Assembly: GCA_018105865.1 (NCBI GenBank)
Contig: CM030841.1
Span: 8,854,229 to 8,918,228 of the forward strand
Direction of reading: 5' to 3'
Length of the DNA stretch: 64,000 nt
Source of the DNA: Metaphire vulgaris
Lineage: Eukaryota; Annelida; Clitellata; Crassiclitellata; Megascolecidae
How positions within the stretch are numbered: position 1 is the stretch's first letter; each line of letters opens with the position of its first letter. This document shows, piece after piece, positions 11,313 through 23,318 of this stretch. The notes beneath the pieces were generated by a model, which saw only the letters and a list, made by a program, of their open reading frames with translations, ran no database searches and was not told where the DNA came from. Position numbers and translations under genes: made by a program.

Positions 11313-11581
11313 TTTGCACTTTGTCTACGGTCGTCATTCTCTTCCCGACGATGTTTCTGCAAGAGACGGAGCTGTACCGCCTGCGCTTCGGCCGATCCAA
11401 GTGGTACTTCTCGTGGACGTACGGGATGACCTGCGGATCCCTTCCGTTCCTCTTCGTCTCCGCCGGACTTATGGCGTTCAACGGGCTTTCCACTTCGTCA
11501 TCGTCGTCGTCGTCGACGGTCGTTCGAACCGTCGCTCACGCCAAAATACCTGCGCGCAACAGCTCACATGCAGCCAGATAG
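11313..11581 (+). CDS. Claudin/PMP22-superfamily tetraspan protein, exon 3 of 3 (terminal)
   Basis: Entry is in phase 1 after TATCGTATAG, a weak acceptor in an AT-rich context. It completes an Ile codon and finishes TM3 (ICTLSTVVILFPTMFL). A short extracellular loop follows (QETELYRLRFGRSKWYFSW), then TM4 (about residues 205-232, YGMTCGSLPFLFVSAGLMAF) and a Ser-rich cytoplasmic tail ending at TAG 11579-11581. The F/Y..G.S-K-W/Y-Y-F-W-x-Y-G pattern before TM4 is typical of claudin/PMP22 proteins. The three exons give about 263 codons, a little longer than a usual claudin (about 210-230) because of the low-complexity insertions. The weak polypyrimidine tract makes the exon start the least certain of the splice sites. 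Confidence 0.68.
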
Positions 11582-11744
11582 AAAGACTAAAGACTCGGCA
11601 GTACATTACATTACGTGTACGTGCGTTTACCGTTTTAACTTGTAAGTTTCAGCCAGAAGGCGCTGTATAAATATATCGTATCGAATCTATCGATGCCGTA
11701 TACTGGCGCCATTGACGGCGTGGTGCAATCAATCGACACGTTGA

Positions 11745-11832
11745 GTAAGGATGACAATGGGTCATGGGTCAAATGGGTCCTAGGTCAAATGGGTCATGGG
11801 TCGCATGAGTCATGGGTCCAGTGGGTCACCAA
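11745..11832 (+). repeat. Short-unit tandem repeat (GGGTCATGGGTCAAAT)
   Basis: Variants of ATGGGTCA repeat about seven times, 160 bp after the stop of the tetraspan gene. Confidence 0.75.
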
Positions 11833-12535
11833 TATCAAAGGTCATGTCGAGTGACCAGTTGCCGTCTCTGATGCTCACCGCAAAGTGCCGTCCTGGTCAC
11901 AGCAGACTCTGCTTCAGGTGAAGACAACCTGCAGCAGTCGTTGTGAACGTGGCGAAGCCAGGCTGCTGGCCATGGGCGTCTACGCACATAGGGACAAGGG
12001 GTGCCTGGAAAAAGAAAACCTATTTTTCTAACTAGCTATATTTTGGCTTTTAACCAATACTTCCACAATAAAAACACACATAAACACAAAGTGAAATTGA
12101 GAAACTTAACTATAGCCATTAGAACTGTGGAATTGAATACCTTGAGAACAATATTAACCGTGGTCATTGTGTTTTACCCCTGAAAACATTTCTGTGTGTG
12201 CCGCCACTGTTGCCGGCGGTCTTCCGAGGGGCCTACTCCAGCCCGTACATGGCTGGCTTCCGTAGCGGACAGCAGCAGGATGCAATGCGCCCGATACTGA
12301 CCGTTGGTCGGCAGTCTATATATACAGCAACGTGTCCGAAGAGACCTGGATTGTAGTCTGCTGGAGTCCTATAGTAGATTGTGCGGATCAGCGGAGTCTC
12401 AGTCTCTGGCGAATGACGCAGGCTGCGACCTTGAGATTCCATTGGGAATGTTTGGGGTTCACCTTAATTACGGCCAACGACGCTGCGAGAGATGAAGACA
12501 AGTTTTCCTTTTGCCAAAAAGTAAATACACAAAGG

Positions 12536-12689
12536 CAGTGTTTAATCTAGGCCGTTTCCGGGGGGATCGCCCTTCCCCCGGAAATTTGAATTTTGGAATA
12601 CTGCATGGACTAACAGCATAGCAGAATTCCCCGGCTTTGTCAGTTTCCCTTTTGGCTTTTTGAAGTCCAGGAGTCTAGATTAAACACTG
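12536..12689. mobile_element. hAT MITE family 4 (CAGTGTTTAATCTAG), copy a
   Basis: Ends CAGTGTTTAATCTAGGCCG / GTCTAGATTAAACACTG; TSD CACAAAGG on both sides. Confidence 0.9.
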
Positions 12690-12780
12690 CACAAAGGTCG
12701 CCTGCAGATTGTTCAGGAAATGTAACTTTTCATCGATACATAACCGAGCAAGAGTACTTAGCATGCATGATTTAAAAATT

Positions 12781-12910
12781 ATCATGATTTAAAGTGGCTT
12801 AGGAGGCATTACGGCCTGTGTGAAAGCCACTAGGGACACTAACGGGGCTTGAACCCGCTCCGTCAGCCTGACGCTCCGGCACGTAACCCACTCTGCCATC
12901 TTCCGCCCCC
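12781..12910 (-). repeat. tRNA-derived SINE, family A, copy 3 (best preserved)
   Basis: On the - strand, GGGGGCGGAAGATGGCAGAG and GCGGGTTCAAGCCCCGTTAG give clear A and B boxes of a pol III promoter. The tail reads TTTCACACAGGCC...TAAGCCACTTTAAATCATG. Confidence 0.75.
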
Positions 12911-13062
12911 TAGAAACAATTCGTTGTCTAGAAATGGGCGTTGAACATGACATACCGATAGCGAAAGTGAAATGATTATAAGTAACTCGATTGCAGAACA
13001 CTTTAACCGATGCTCAAACAGAACGCTCCAACTGCGAAAATCCTAAGAGAACTTGATCCGGC

Positions 13063-13251
13063 CAGTGGCGGCTCTAGGATTTGGAAAGTGGGAGGCCGTT
13101 GGGATGGAAACTTCTAATCATGGGGGCCAACCATTTGTTGTTTAATGTATGTAGCATTAAGAATAGAGTCCCAACTGGGGGGCACTGGGGGGTCAGGTAC
13201 TCAATAGGGGGCACGGGTCCCCCTAACCCCCCCCCGGTGGAGCCGCCACTG
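13063..13251 (+). mobile_element. hAT MITE family 1, copy b
   Basis: Same ends and inside; TSD GATCCGGC on both sides. Confidence 0.9.
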
Positions 13252-13642
13252 GATCCGGCTGTATTGATTCTCCTGCGCGTTTGTATCTACTGAGCGTTTC
13301 TAATATGAATAAATAAAAATAATCGTTATATCTGACTTTGGACGAATTAAAACATCGATACCAAAAGCAATTTGGAGTTCGATTCTAAAATCAATTCTCG
13401 TCATTGCTGCTCGTCTTAGAGCATTCGCAAATGCGGCCCCAACGAATTGGGTGTAATAATTGTCATATTATTATCTGGAAAACATGATTGAACGTAGAAG
13501 CCTGCATTGCGAGTCGACGACAGAGGGCAGGCATTTCAATGGACTTCGTGAACGATGAGTGAAGGCAATGAAAATCAATCGGAAGAATACAGAATCCATT
13601 GCATCCAATTAAATGCCACAGAGCGAGACTCAAAAATCTAGG

Positions 13643-14228
13643 TTATTGAACAGACAGACAGAAAGACAGAGAGACAAACAGAAAAACAGACAAGCAGACA
13701 GACAGACATACAGATCATCGGACAGACAGACAGACAGACAAACAAACAGAAAAACAGACAAGCAGACAGACAGACAGACATACAGATCATCGGACAGACA
13801 GACAGAAAGACAGAGAGACCAACAGAAAAACAGACAAGCAGACAGACAGACATACAGACCATTGGACAGACAGACAGACAGACAGACAGAAAGACAGAGA
13901 GACAAACAGAAAAACAGACAAGCAGACAGACAGACATACAGATCATCGGACAGACAGACAGATAGACAGAAAGACAGAGAGACAAACAGAAAAACAGACA
14001 AGCAGACAGACAAACATACAGATCATCGGACAAACAGACAGACAGACAGACAGAAAGACAGAGAGACCAACAGAAAAACAGACAAGCAGACAGACAGACA
14101 GACAGACATACAGATCATCGGACAGACAGACAGACAGACAGAGGCAGGCATACAGACGTACAGATTGACGGACAGACTGACTGACTGACTGACTGACTGA
14201 CTGACTGACTGACTGACTGACTGACTGT
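13643..14228 (+). repeat. GACA-rich compound satellite ending in (GACT)n
   Basis: Higher-order units repeat: GACAGAAAGACAGAGAGAC, AAACAGAAAAACAGACAAGC, ACATACAGATCATCGGAC. The array is open in several frames, none of which is a protein. Confidence 0.95.
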
Positions 14229-14399
14229 AGCTTCGGCCGTGGAATCTCTTCTGGTCAGCAGTGGTGTTCAGTGGACCGGTGTGCTCCTTCGTTGCTTTCG
14301 ATCTTCCGTCGTGTGATTAAGCGGAGACGGTTCCAACGATGGCGAACCGACACTCCGACAGACAGCACAAAGTCAAAGCGGTCAGATTTAACGGCCTCT

Positions 14400-14660
14400 C
14401 TCTCTCTTTCTTACCCTGCATGTATGTCCCTCTCCCCCTCTCTCTCTCTCTCTCTCTCCTCTGTCTGTCGTTGTCTCTCTCTCACTCGTTCTCTGTCTCT
14501 CTCTCTCTTTTTTCTCTCTGTCTGTCTGTCTCTCTCTGCCTCTCTCTCTGCCCGTCTCTCTCTGTCCGTCTGTCTGTCTGTCTCTCTGTCTCTGTCTCTG
14601 TCTCTCTCTGTCTCTCTCTGTCTCTCTCTGTCTCTCTCTGTCTCTCTCTGTCTCTCTCTG

Positions 14661-14739
<79 letters not shown>
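14400..14739 (+). repeat. CT/CTGT microsatellite
   Basis: A long pyrimidine tract, partly TCTCTCTCTG repeats. It encodes Leu/Ser runs only. Confidence 0.95.
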
Positions 14740-14742
<3 letters not shown>

Positions 14743-15876
14743 CTCTTGCTTTGCATACTGGCGTCATTCTTTATTACGCCTGGCGGTCGATTTGGAAATT
14801 AGAATATCGCATGCCAAACCATTTACCGTATTTCCTCTGACAGAAACTGGATTCATAATTCATCATTTACACTACGGATGAAACGAGATAAGCGATGAAA
14901 CAGAACGAGAAAGCCTGACAGACGGACAGACAGCGAAGCAGGTGGGCAGACAGGCAGGCAGGTAGAGTAAGCCCATGCAACTAATAAGTATAAAACCTGA
15001 TTGCGCTGAGTAAACGTTGGGCTGAATAATTCAGATGTGAATATTGGAAAAGGAGACGTCGGTCTGGCAAAGGGACATAATCGTCGTTGATAAGGACGAA
15101 GGAAAGTGATAAATCATCCGTTTTCTCGCAGTATGTCAATACTCCGGTCAACATAAGACATCGTCCCACTGTTTGTCAGCGTGTCTGTCTATCTGCATAT
15201 GTGTCCGTACGGTTGTCTGTATAATTGCATATCGGACTGTCTTCTCATAGCCTACGACCCGCGGTGCTTTAGACCGATCTCGCTGTACGTTTGCGCGCCC
15301 GCTTGTCGGGCATTGAGTAATTGAGTAATTGAGCCAGTGAGTGAGTCAGCGAGTGAGTGAGTCAGTGAGTAAGCCAGTCAGTCAGTCAGTCAGTCAGTCA
15401 GTGTGAGAAACGGTCTTTCTGTTGGTGGCGTGAAGAGCTGACGACGATGTGAAGTCTTGACATTCTAGCACTTCAGAGACGACGTCTACGTTTTAGGAGC
15501 GGCGTCATCGATTGTATAGCGCCATCTAGGCTATGTCCGAAGGAAAATCAATAGGATTCGATTCACCTCCGTCTTTTCCACGGCGCGTAACAGGACAGCG
15601 ACTTGCATGCAGATGTGAGGCTGACCAGGAAGAACAGTCGCGATGCTAATGGACGATGCCGTTGACTGATTCAACGTGTTTACACTCCGCAACAGCCCGG
15701 GTCTTTGGTGACAGAGATCTAGACCTTATAGCCCGTAAGTCCAGTCAGGAAAGACAGTCAGGGAGGCAGAAAGACAGACGAACAAAAGTAGACATAGGAA
15801 AGGAGAGAAGAGTACAGAAAGAAAGCTAATAAAGATGGATAGAAAATGGAAGTACGAGAAACGACGGGCGGATAGA

Positions 15877-16066
15877 CAGTGGCGGCTCCACCGGGGGGCA
15901 GGGGGGCTCGTGCCCCCCCATATTGAGTGCCTGGCCCCCCAGTGGCCCTCCCAATTGGGACCTTATACTTAATGGTACATACATTAAACAACTAATGGTT
16001 GGCCCCCATGATTAGAAGTTGCCACCCCAACGGCCCCCCACTTGCCAAATCCTAGAGCTGCCACTG
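15877..16066 (-). mobile_element. hAT MITE family 1, copy c (inverted)
   Basis: Same family in opposite orientation; TSD CGGATAGA on both sides. Confidence 0.9.
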
Positions 16067-16125
16067 CGGATAGAGACCAAAGCAATTATTACCAGCAACT
16101 ACATACTTTTTTGTTTGATATCTTT

Positions 16126-16282
16126 CAGGGGCGTAGCCAAGAATTTAATTTGGGGGGTATAATGTGATTTGGGGGATAAATGTTTAAAAACTTTGAAAGT
16201 CTTAAAAACACATTAAAAAGTTTAAGGTAGTCTGATGTTTGGGGTATTTATACCGATATACCCCCCCGTCGCTGCGCCCCTG
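16126..16282 (+). mobile_element. hAT MITE family 2 (CAGGGGCGTAGC), copy a
   Basis: Ends CAGGGGCGTAGCC / GCTGCGCCCCTG; TSD ATATCTTT on both sides. Confidence 0.9.
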
Positions 16283-16538
16283 ATATCTTTGTGTCCTAAA
16301 TAGGCTATACTATAGGAATCGAATAAGAAATAGCGAGAGTCACCATTTTACATACACGCAATATTGAACGATTGTGATGTAGGATATGCACAAACTATGA
16401 TTATTTTCATCATTGACTTTGTCATTGCGACTTTTGGGCGAATAATTGTTTTAAAATGGAACGTTAGTTCCGCAAGAGGAAACTATCAAACTGTATCGAC
16501 ATTCGAGCAGTGTCTTCGTCGTCGTCATCGCCAATAAT

Positions 16539-17432
16539 CAACGCCGGGCAGTAGTTAACTACAAGTAGGTAACTACTTGTAGTTTAACTACACTTTAGTA
16601 GTTACAGAAGTTAGCGTGTGAAAAAGTAGTTAACTACAAGTAGTTTAACTACTTTCTGCAGTAGTTATCAAGTAAAGTAGTTAACTACTGTGGTCAACTA
16701 CTTTTGTTAAAACATTATTTGCCGCTTTTTGCCAACAACGCTGACGCCAGGCTTCTCGGTGAGCTCTTCGATGAGACTCTGTCGTGTAGCGGGCACATCG
16801 TCGATGTAACCCATGCCTGCCCTTGTTGCCCTTGTGCATACAAGCTTACTTACTTACCTACCAGTAATATAATATTCTATTCCTGATTTCCGGTCTCATA
16901 CTTACACAACTTTTAGTAGTATCAAAAATACAGGTTCGTGTTGTTTACTGAGGAGATATAATTAATAATAGTAATAAAAGTTAACAGAATTAACAGATTA
17001 ATTCTTAATAACTCATAGATATCATTAAATATGAATAACCAATTAGTCAAAAGCTGTTTCGTGAACCCACGTAAAAGAGTGAACGCAGTGATGATAAAAA
17101 CTTCATTTCCGACTGTGGTACATGTAAGAACTGAGTAATCATTCATTACATTAATTTAAGCAGAACTGCTGGCTTATATTGATAGAATTGATGTTCGTGT
17201 TGACAGTGTTTGTGTGGTGTTTAAAAAATGAAGACATTGAACAATGGATATTTTTATTTGAGCGTTGCAGGGTCAAAAGTAGTTGCAAAGTAGTTAACTA
17301 CTCAGGAAGTAACCAAAGTTAATAACTACTTTGTGGAAAAAAAGTAGTTAACTAGTAGTTACAACTATATTTTTATCAAGTAGTTCACTACAGTAGTTGA
17401 ACTACTTTCACAGTAGTTGGTGCCCAGCATTG
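16539..17432. mobile_element. hAT element with AGTAGTTAACTAC subterminal repeats
   Basis: Ends CAACGCCGGGCA / TGCCCAGCATTG; TSD CCAATAAT on both sides. About 150 bp inside each end is packed with direct and inverted AGTAGTTAACTAC motifs. There is no recognisable transposase in the roughly 0.9 kb. Confidence 0.85.
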
Positions 17433-18485
17433 CCAATAATTAATTAATTAATTAATTAATTTACCGATAGTGAAAGCATCTCTAAAAGCTTTTAAAAGGA
17501 CGGGCTTTCATTTTCCAGACTGGTTCAGTTGTTATATAATATATGCATCCGTACTGTGTTTTATCCAGACTCCAGGCCTTGGGGGGAGGGGGGAATTGAG
17601 GCTTTATTCGTGACAAGCACATCATCAAAAAATAGCACACAAACAAGAAAAAACACTCGTCGGTAACATTTAATTCCGTTTTTAGATGGCTTCAGACGCA
17701 CCCAGAAGTACTTAAAAATACAACAGTATGCAGAGATATAATAATTATAATCGTTACGATTAGCCTACCTTTCAAATGTCTTAGAAAATAGACACGCTGG
17801 GAACTCAGTCGAAGCCACACCATGCCTTCTTGATCTTGTCTTAATAGAGTAGCTCCCTATAGGGCCTAGTGTTCGATTCGTCATAAAGCAACCGGAGATC
17901 GGACTGTTTCATCCATACAAATTTTAAATTTCCAATGGCGGGTTGAACTGTTTAAACAAACAACGTTTTCTGCCTCCACTGGGCGATCATTATCTTTCAG
18001 GAGGCGATCTAATTGATCTTTCAGGAGGGGGTCAGGGGCGTGCTCGACAGTGTCCCCTGTTGCCTAACATATCATGATTAGAAGTTGTTATGCCAAATCC
18101 TTTACTGTGCTCAGTTATGCATCAGGCTTAATCGATTAATAAAATTTTGAGGAAATACCGAAAACAATATGGCTACTTATCAGGGAACTTATTTCCCCGA
18201 CGCAATAACAATGACGTGATTTCCAGCAGTTTTAGAAAGTATATCATTAGCCTACGTAAAAACCACTATAAATACTTTACTCTCAGCAATTAATGAGCAA
18301 GTTTTTCCAGATGACTTTTGAAAATCTGTTTGTTGCGTCAACTGTTACTATCTGTGCGTCCAAACTGTTCCATAAATTCACTACTCTCGCAGTTAAACAT
18401 GTGTGTGTGTGTGTAAAAAGATGCAAATATCTATGCACAGAGGTTCTAGACGAGAGTCAAATTGTTGCATGGTAGAGTGACCCTT

Positions 18486-18550
<65 letters not shown>

Positions 18551-19032
18551 GGGCTTCACTAGTTCAGTCGTTCCTTCGTCTAGCATCGACCTCGCCCCCA
18601 ATTTTATCCATCGTCGTAAACGCGTCGTTGTGGAGGACATGCCCTGTATCTTTACTGCCATCAGATACAACTTGTACGATACTGCTGCTAGTTGTGCAAT
18701 TGTCCCATGCTTGTTGTGTGGCATAAAACTGTCGTTTCCATTATCCGAACGACGGGATCCAGAACACTCGACGACAAAGGCGACCAGGCGACGATCGAGG
18801 GGCCGAAGCCGAACGCAGCCCCCGTAGGCCTATGCGGCGCCTGAATCCGGCGGCAGCAACTGCGTTCACGACGGCCTATATAGACACTGAGGGGCGTCTT
18901 CGCTAAGGCAAACCCAACTCCCCCCATTCGACCTGATACGATTCATCTCTTTCTACTTAGTCAACAGCGGATCTTTTGTTGTGAAATAGTAGAACGCTGT
19001 GTGACAACGAGGCAAATATTTTGATTAATTTA

Positions 19033-19111
19033 AAACCCCTTAACTGGGTATTTAACTGTAACTCAATGTAAAATGGACGGATATATCCGGGATTCCCAGT
19101 TAAGGGGTTAA
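19033..19111. mobile_element. TTAA-flanked MITE, copy 2
   Basis: This is the same roughly 80-bp element as at 5099, with inner sequence ACTGTAACTCAATG and ATGGACGGATATATCC. The left end reads TTAAAACCCC, one or two bases diverged. The right end is CCCAGTTAAGGGGTTAA. Confidence 0.75.
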
Positions 19112-19339
19112 ACGTGGACATCATAAAATTAGGTCTGTGACAAGCAAAAAGGTCGTCAACTATTATTTTGCTTCATTAACGGAATTATATAGATATATCA
19201 GCGCGTACAATTATATAGATACGCAATAAAAAAATTTGGCCGAACAGTCCCCACCCCGCTTGCCTATACACCACTGTATACACATGTAGGCTACACACGC
19301 ATTCGAATATGTCTGACTCTTTTTTTATTTTTTCATTTA

Positions 19340-19527
19340 CTCAGTCAGTCATTCAGTCAGACAGTCAGTCAGTCAGTCAGTCAGTCAGTCAGTCAGTCAG
19401 TCAGTCAGTCATTCATTCATTCATTCATTCATTCATTCATTCAGTCAGTCAGTCAGTCAGTCAGTCAAGTCAGTCAGTCATTCATCCATTCATTCATTCA
19501 GTCAGTCAGTCAGTCAGTCAGTCAGTT
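19340..19527 (+). repeat. (AGTC)n/(ATTC)n microsatellite
   Basis: Alternating blocks of AGTC and ATTC tetranucleotides. Confidence 0.95.
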
Positions 19528-20269
19528 TTCCTTCATCTATTATTCTCACTGTTCGATTTTACGGAGGTTTAGATGGGGTTGAACCCACATGATCAAAGAC
19601 GACTCTTTCTATCGAGGTTCTAAAATCTTTCCTTTTTGTTTTTCATCATCGGAACCGCTTCGAAGACAAGCAATTTCGAATGCTGCGGAGCGCAATAGCC
19701 CGCCCTCCCCCACCCAACGCTCTTACAAGAAATCGATCATCGTTTAGTCTTTTCATTTTATACTCATCCATCTCTCTTAATCCTCTCAGTCGATAACGTG
19801 ATCAATCTTCTGTGCTTACTCTCTCTCTCTCTGCTCTATTTACTCTCTCCGTTTCTTATCTCAATCTACTGTTAGCCTATCTCTCTAAGCAATTTCATGG
19901 CGGCTTATCACGAACGTTTTCTTGTTAAGAAGCCTTTGTAGCCGTATTGGCGTGACAGACTTGGGTCAGATCTAATTTAGTTTCTCAATTTATGCGACGC
20001 CGCTTTGTGCGCGCACGACGGAATCGGGCCCGATAGAGAATAATATATAGGCGACATTAATGTGAATAGCAAAATAACAGAAAATTTGCCATTCTGCGAC
20101 ATTATTAGGAAATTGCGTGGCTAACTCTCATGACGAGAGTCTCGTCCCATTTGAGGTCTGGAAAAGTTCTTCGAAAATAAGCAAAAGGGTGTTATATATA
20201 TAAATATAATTTATATACAATTTACAATAATATGTATACAATAATATATACAATTTTTTCTCTCATAAG

Positions 20270-20329
20270 ACCTTAGCCAAGCTCTGCGGAATAAAGTAAA
20301 ACACGCAACTGTGGTCATATTTTATACGT

Positions 20330-20395
<66 letters not shown>

Positions 20396-20475
20396 AAATC
20401 TGCAAACATTTCCAAATCTGCAACGCATCGCGACGTAAGGACTAAACGGCTAAAGTCACCAATAGTCTATAATAA
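20270..20475 (+). repeat. Dispersed repeat, copy 2, interrupted by (AT)n
   Basis: Shares blocks with 6845-7195. An (AT)n run of about 60 bp occupies the middle, and another lies at 20541-20606. Confidence 0.55.
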
Positions 20476-20539
20476 TTTATATCAATTTACCGGACAATAC
20501 AATTTTTTATCATAAGTCCCTCGGGAATAAAGTACCGAG

Positions 20540-20610
<71 letters not shown>

Positions 20611-21449
20611 CTAGCACGCATATTAGCATATAAACACAATATCTAAACTACTTACGTCTACTGCCTACCTGATCATGGAAATGCCACATTTTATTTTTTC
20701 CACTTGAACCGTACCCCCTGTCCTCCTCTACACCACTGATGATGACACTTGAGAATATTTGGGGTTTCATGGTGGAAGGCCGACACGGATACCCGGCAGC
20801 GGCCTACTCAACTGTTCACGCCTGTCGTCTCCAATTTTCTCTGGCGAGTGTGCCAGGACAAAAAGTTCTAGGCCAAAGAAAGGACAGTATAAGTCAGTCA
20901 AAATGCAGTTCGGTTGCATGCTATTTCCCGAGCGATTGAAGCCCAGTGAGTTATTACAAAGGTGCTATAGAAGCCTTCGATATAATTTTATATTCATGCA
21001 GAGATTAAATTTTATTTACGCTCATCTTTTAAACGGCATAGAAATTACGATGACCGATGGAAAATTTGAGGGCGGAGGAACAAATAGACCCCTATATTTA
21101 CACGTAGGCCTACCCTGAGTAGGCTATTCAGTAGGCATAAATTACGAAACACTATATTCTTGTTGAATTTGACATAAATTCAGTCCTGTGCTTTTAGATA
21201 CTGAAAACGGATAGGCTATTTTCCCTACAATGGTTTAGACCGTGTTGAAAATTTCAATAGCAAGTGGTAAAATAATTAAGCCAAATAAATATGGTTGGGC
21301 AGTAATGTATTTGATGCAATAAGATTAGGTCCACGTATATTTCAAATAACACAAATATTGTATTGCAAATTATACAAATTGTAACTACGAATTCTAAATT
21401 CCACATCAGGCAAAAAATTCACTAAACTATTCTACTAAACTCCGCAATC

Positions 21450-21635
21450 CAGGGGCGGCGCTGGGTTTTGTTGGCTGGGTGGGTCTAATGCAATCTACAC
21501 AAAAAGGACCCGGCTCAGACTACCTCTCCCCCCAAATCAAAATTTATCTGTGGATTTACACGATTTGCTCGGGTGTCCCTGCCCGAGGCTGGGTGGGTCC
21601 GGACCCGCGGACCCATCCCCCTAGCGCCGCCCCTG
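21450..21635. mobile_element. hAT MITE (CAGGGGCGGCGCTGG)
   Basis: Ends CAGGGGCGGCGCTGG / CTAGCGCCGCCCCTG; TSD CCGCAATC on both sides. Confidence 0.9.
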
Positions 21636-22210
21636 CCGCAATCCTCAGCATCAGCGGGGAGTCTGCCTACTGATTTTCTGGAACATTCACGCCATTGCTT
21701 AATGTCGGGCAGCATCTCCTCGCCAAATACAGATTCAGGTAGATGTAGACAGGGGGATGTTGGGTGGTTTTAACATGCACGGAGTCGGGAACGAAGTCAG
21801 TAGGGGTTGAAATTGTCGGGTTTCAGGGGCCTCGCCCCTCTATCGGAGGTCGAAAAAGTTTGCGGCGGGAATGGTCAGATCACGTGGGTGGTGACGTGGC
21901 ATTCGCTAAAAATCTTTGAAGTAAGCGACTTGGCGACGAATAGATTAATGTACAGAGTTCTCTCTATTCTTACTGACGGCTGTTCCGTTTTGCAGATCAT
22001 CATGAGACTATCCGACTTGACAGACAAGTCTTTCTTGTCATCTCCACGGCAGTTTTGGTCAGTCAGAAGAAGGTCACGATGCATGATTCTTACTCCTGAC
22101 CAAACTCCTCTGGCTTTCGGGTTTGTTTACGTCCTTACCGCCTTAAAAAATTCAGTGTCATTTTTACTTTCCAGCTGGAACTATAAACGGGCATGTACAG
22201 AGCACTGTGA

Positions 22211-22503
22211 CAGTGGCGTAGCCAAAGGGAGGTTTTAGGGGTTAAACCTCTCCCTTTGGCTGGTCGACCAAAAATCGTTTATTGAGTATTATTATTCTGT
22301 GGTGGAGGGGCGCCAAATCGGGTTTAAAGTAGCAAAAAAATAGACTGTACGCTTCATATAAACCATATAACTAGCTCAGAACAACACTAGCATGGCCAAG
22401 CGAAATAATAAGCGACGACCTTTTTTGGCTTGTCAGGATTTTCAGAATTACCAAAGTTGGAGAATGGTCGTACAACCCCTGAAAAATCCTTGCTACACCA
22501 CTG
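22211..22503. mobile_element. hAT MITE (CAGTGGCGTAGCCAAAGG)
   Basis: TSD CACTGTGA on both sides. It starts with its own short hairpin, CCAAAGGGAGG / CCTCTCCCTTTGG, and includes the GACGACCTTTTTTGGCTTGTC module. Confidence 0.88.
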
Positions 22504-22914
22504 CACTGTGACTTCGACTGAAAATGAAATCAACGAAGTGCTACATCAGACATAAGAAAAACTATCGTCTAAAGAAAGGTTTATAATATTTTCGAAAATT
22601 TAGGAGTAAGCTAATCGTTAACTCAACAGTGAAGTCAGGGTCCTTCCTTTCCGAGCTCTCACCCGAAGGCCGGGCTCACAAGGAGGCGCTGACCTCAGGT
22701 TCAAATGACCATAGTCAGGCGTGCAGCACCACGGATACAGGGCTAGTGCATCGCGTAGTGTAGGCTGTAGCCTACCTGTTTGATTTACGCAGTATTACCA
22801 CTGCTACTCATATTTTCATCGCCCTCTAGCGAGTGAAGATTGAGTCAACCTCATTTCCTTGTCCGCAGGTGTCGAACCTGCGGCGACCTGTGGATACCCA
22901 TGCTAATGTCGTCA

Positions 22915-23082
22915 CAGGGGCGTAGCTAGGAATTTTATTGGGGGAATAATGCGATTTGGTGGTATACATCTTTAAACACTTTAAAAATATTCAAAAATGC
23001 ATTTAAAACTTTAAGGTAGCCTGATTTTTTTTTTGGGGGGGGGAATATATATACCAATATACCTTCCGTCGCTACGCCCCTG
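22915..23082 (+). mobile_element. hAT MITE family 2, copy b
   Basis: Ends CAGGGGCGTAGCTAGG / CGCTACGCCCCTG; no TSD visible. It lies just beyond the stop of the NETO-like gene, probably in or near its 3' untranslated region. Confidence 0.8.
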
Positions 23083-23318
23083 AATTCCATTAACTTTTAT
23101 CATTTAAAATTTTATAATTTTAAAGATTTAGCAGCAAAATGTTCGCGTAAAACTCGGCTTCGGTTTCTGATTGCTCGAAAGAAACAAAACAGCCGTCGTG
23201 AAAGCGTTTCAAGTGAAATAGACTCCCATTAGAGGATAGGAACCGTGCTCGCTTTTGAGCACAGAGGAGCAGCTCTTGGGAGATGATATTCTGTCGCCAG
23301 CGAGAAATAATTCTTCTC

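Larger units (their letters stand above)
11582..22914. other. Repeat-filled interval between the convergent genes
   Basis: Contains the listed MITEs, SINE A copy 3, the GACA and CT arrays and AT tracts. The frames at 12.2-12.5, 20.7-21.1 and 21.8-22.2 kb look fortuitous. No coding exon is supported. Confidence 0.5.

Noticed and set aside
12845..12910. Functional tRNA gene
   Set aside because: A and B boxes are present, but the ends do not pair as an acceptor stem and the sequence continues into a SINE body found in several copies.
13613..14188. 191-codon open frame
   Set aside because: It is a translation of the GACA tandem array; all three frames on both strands are open and repetitive.
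14271..14881. Long overlapping Ser/Leu frames
   Set aside because: They are products of the CT microsatellite, with no domain or splice support.
16704..16886. 60-codon frame MLKHYLPLFANN...
   Set aside because: It lies inside a hAT element and has no similarity I recognise to transposases; probably chance.
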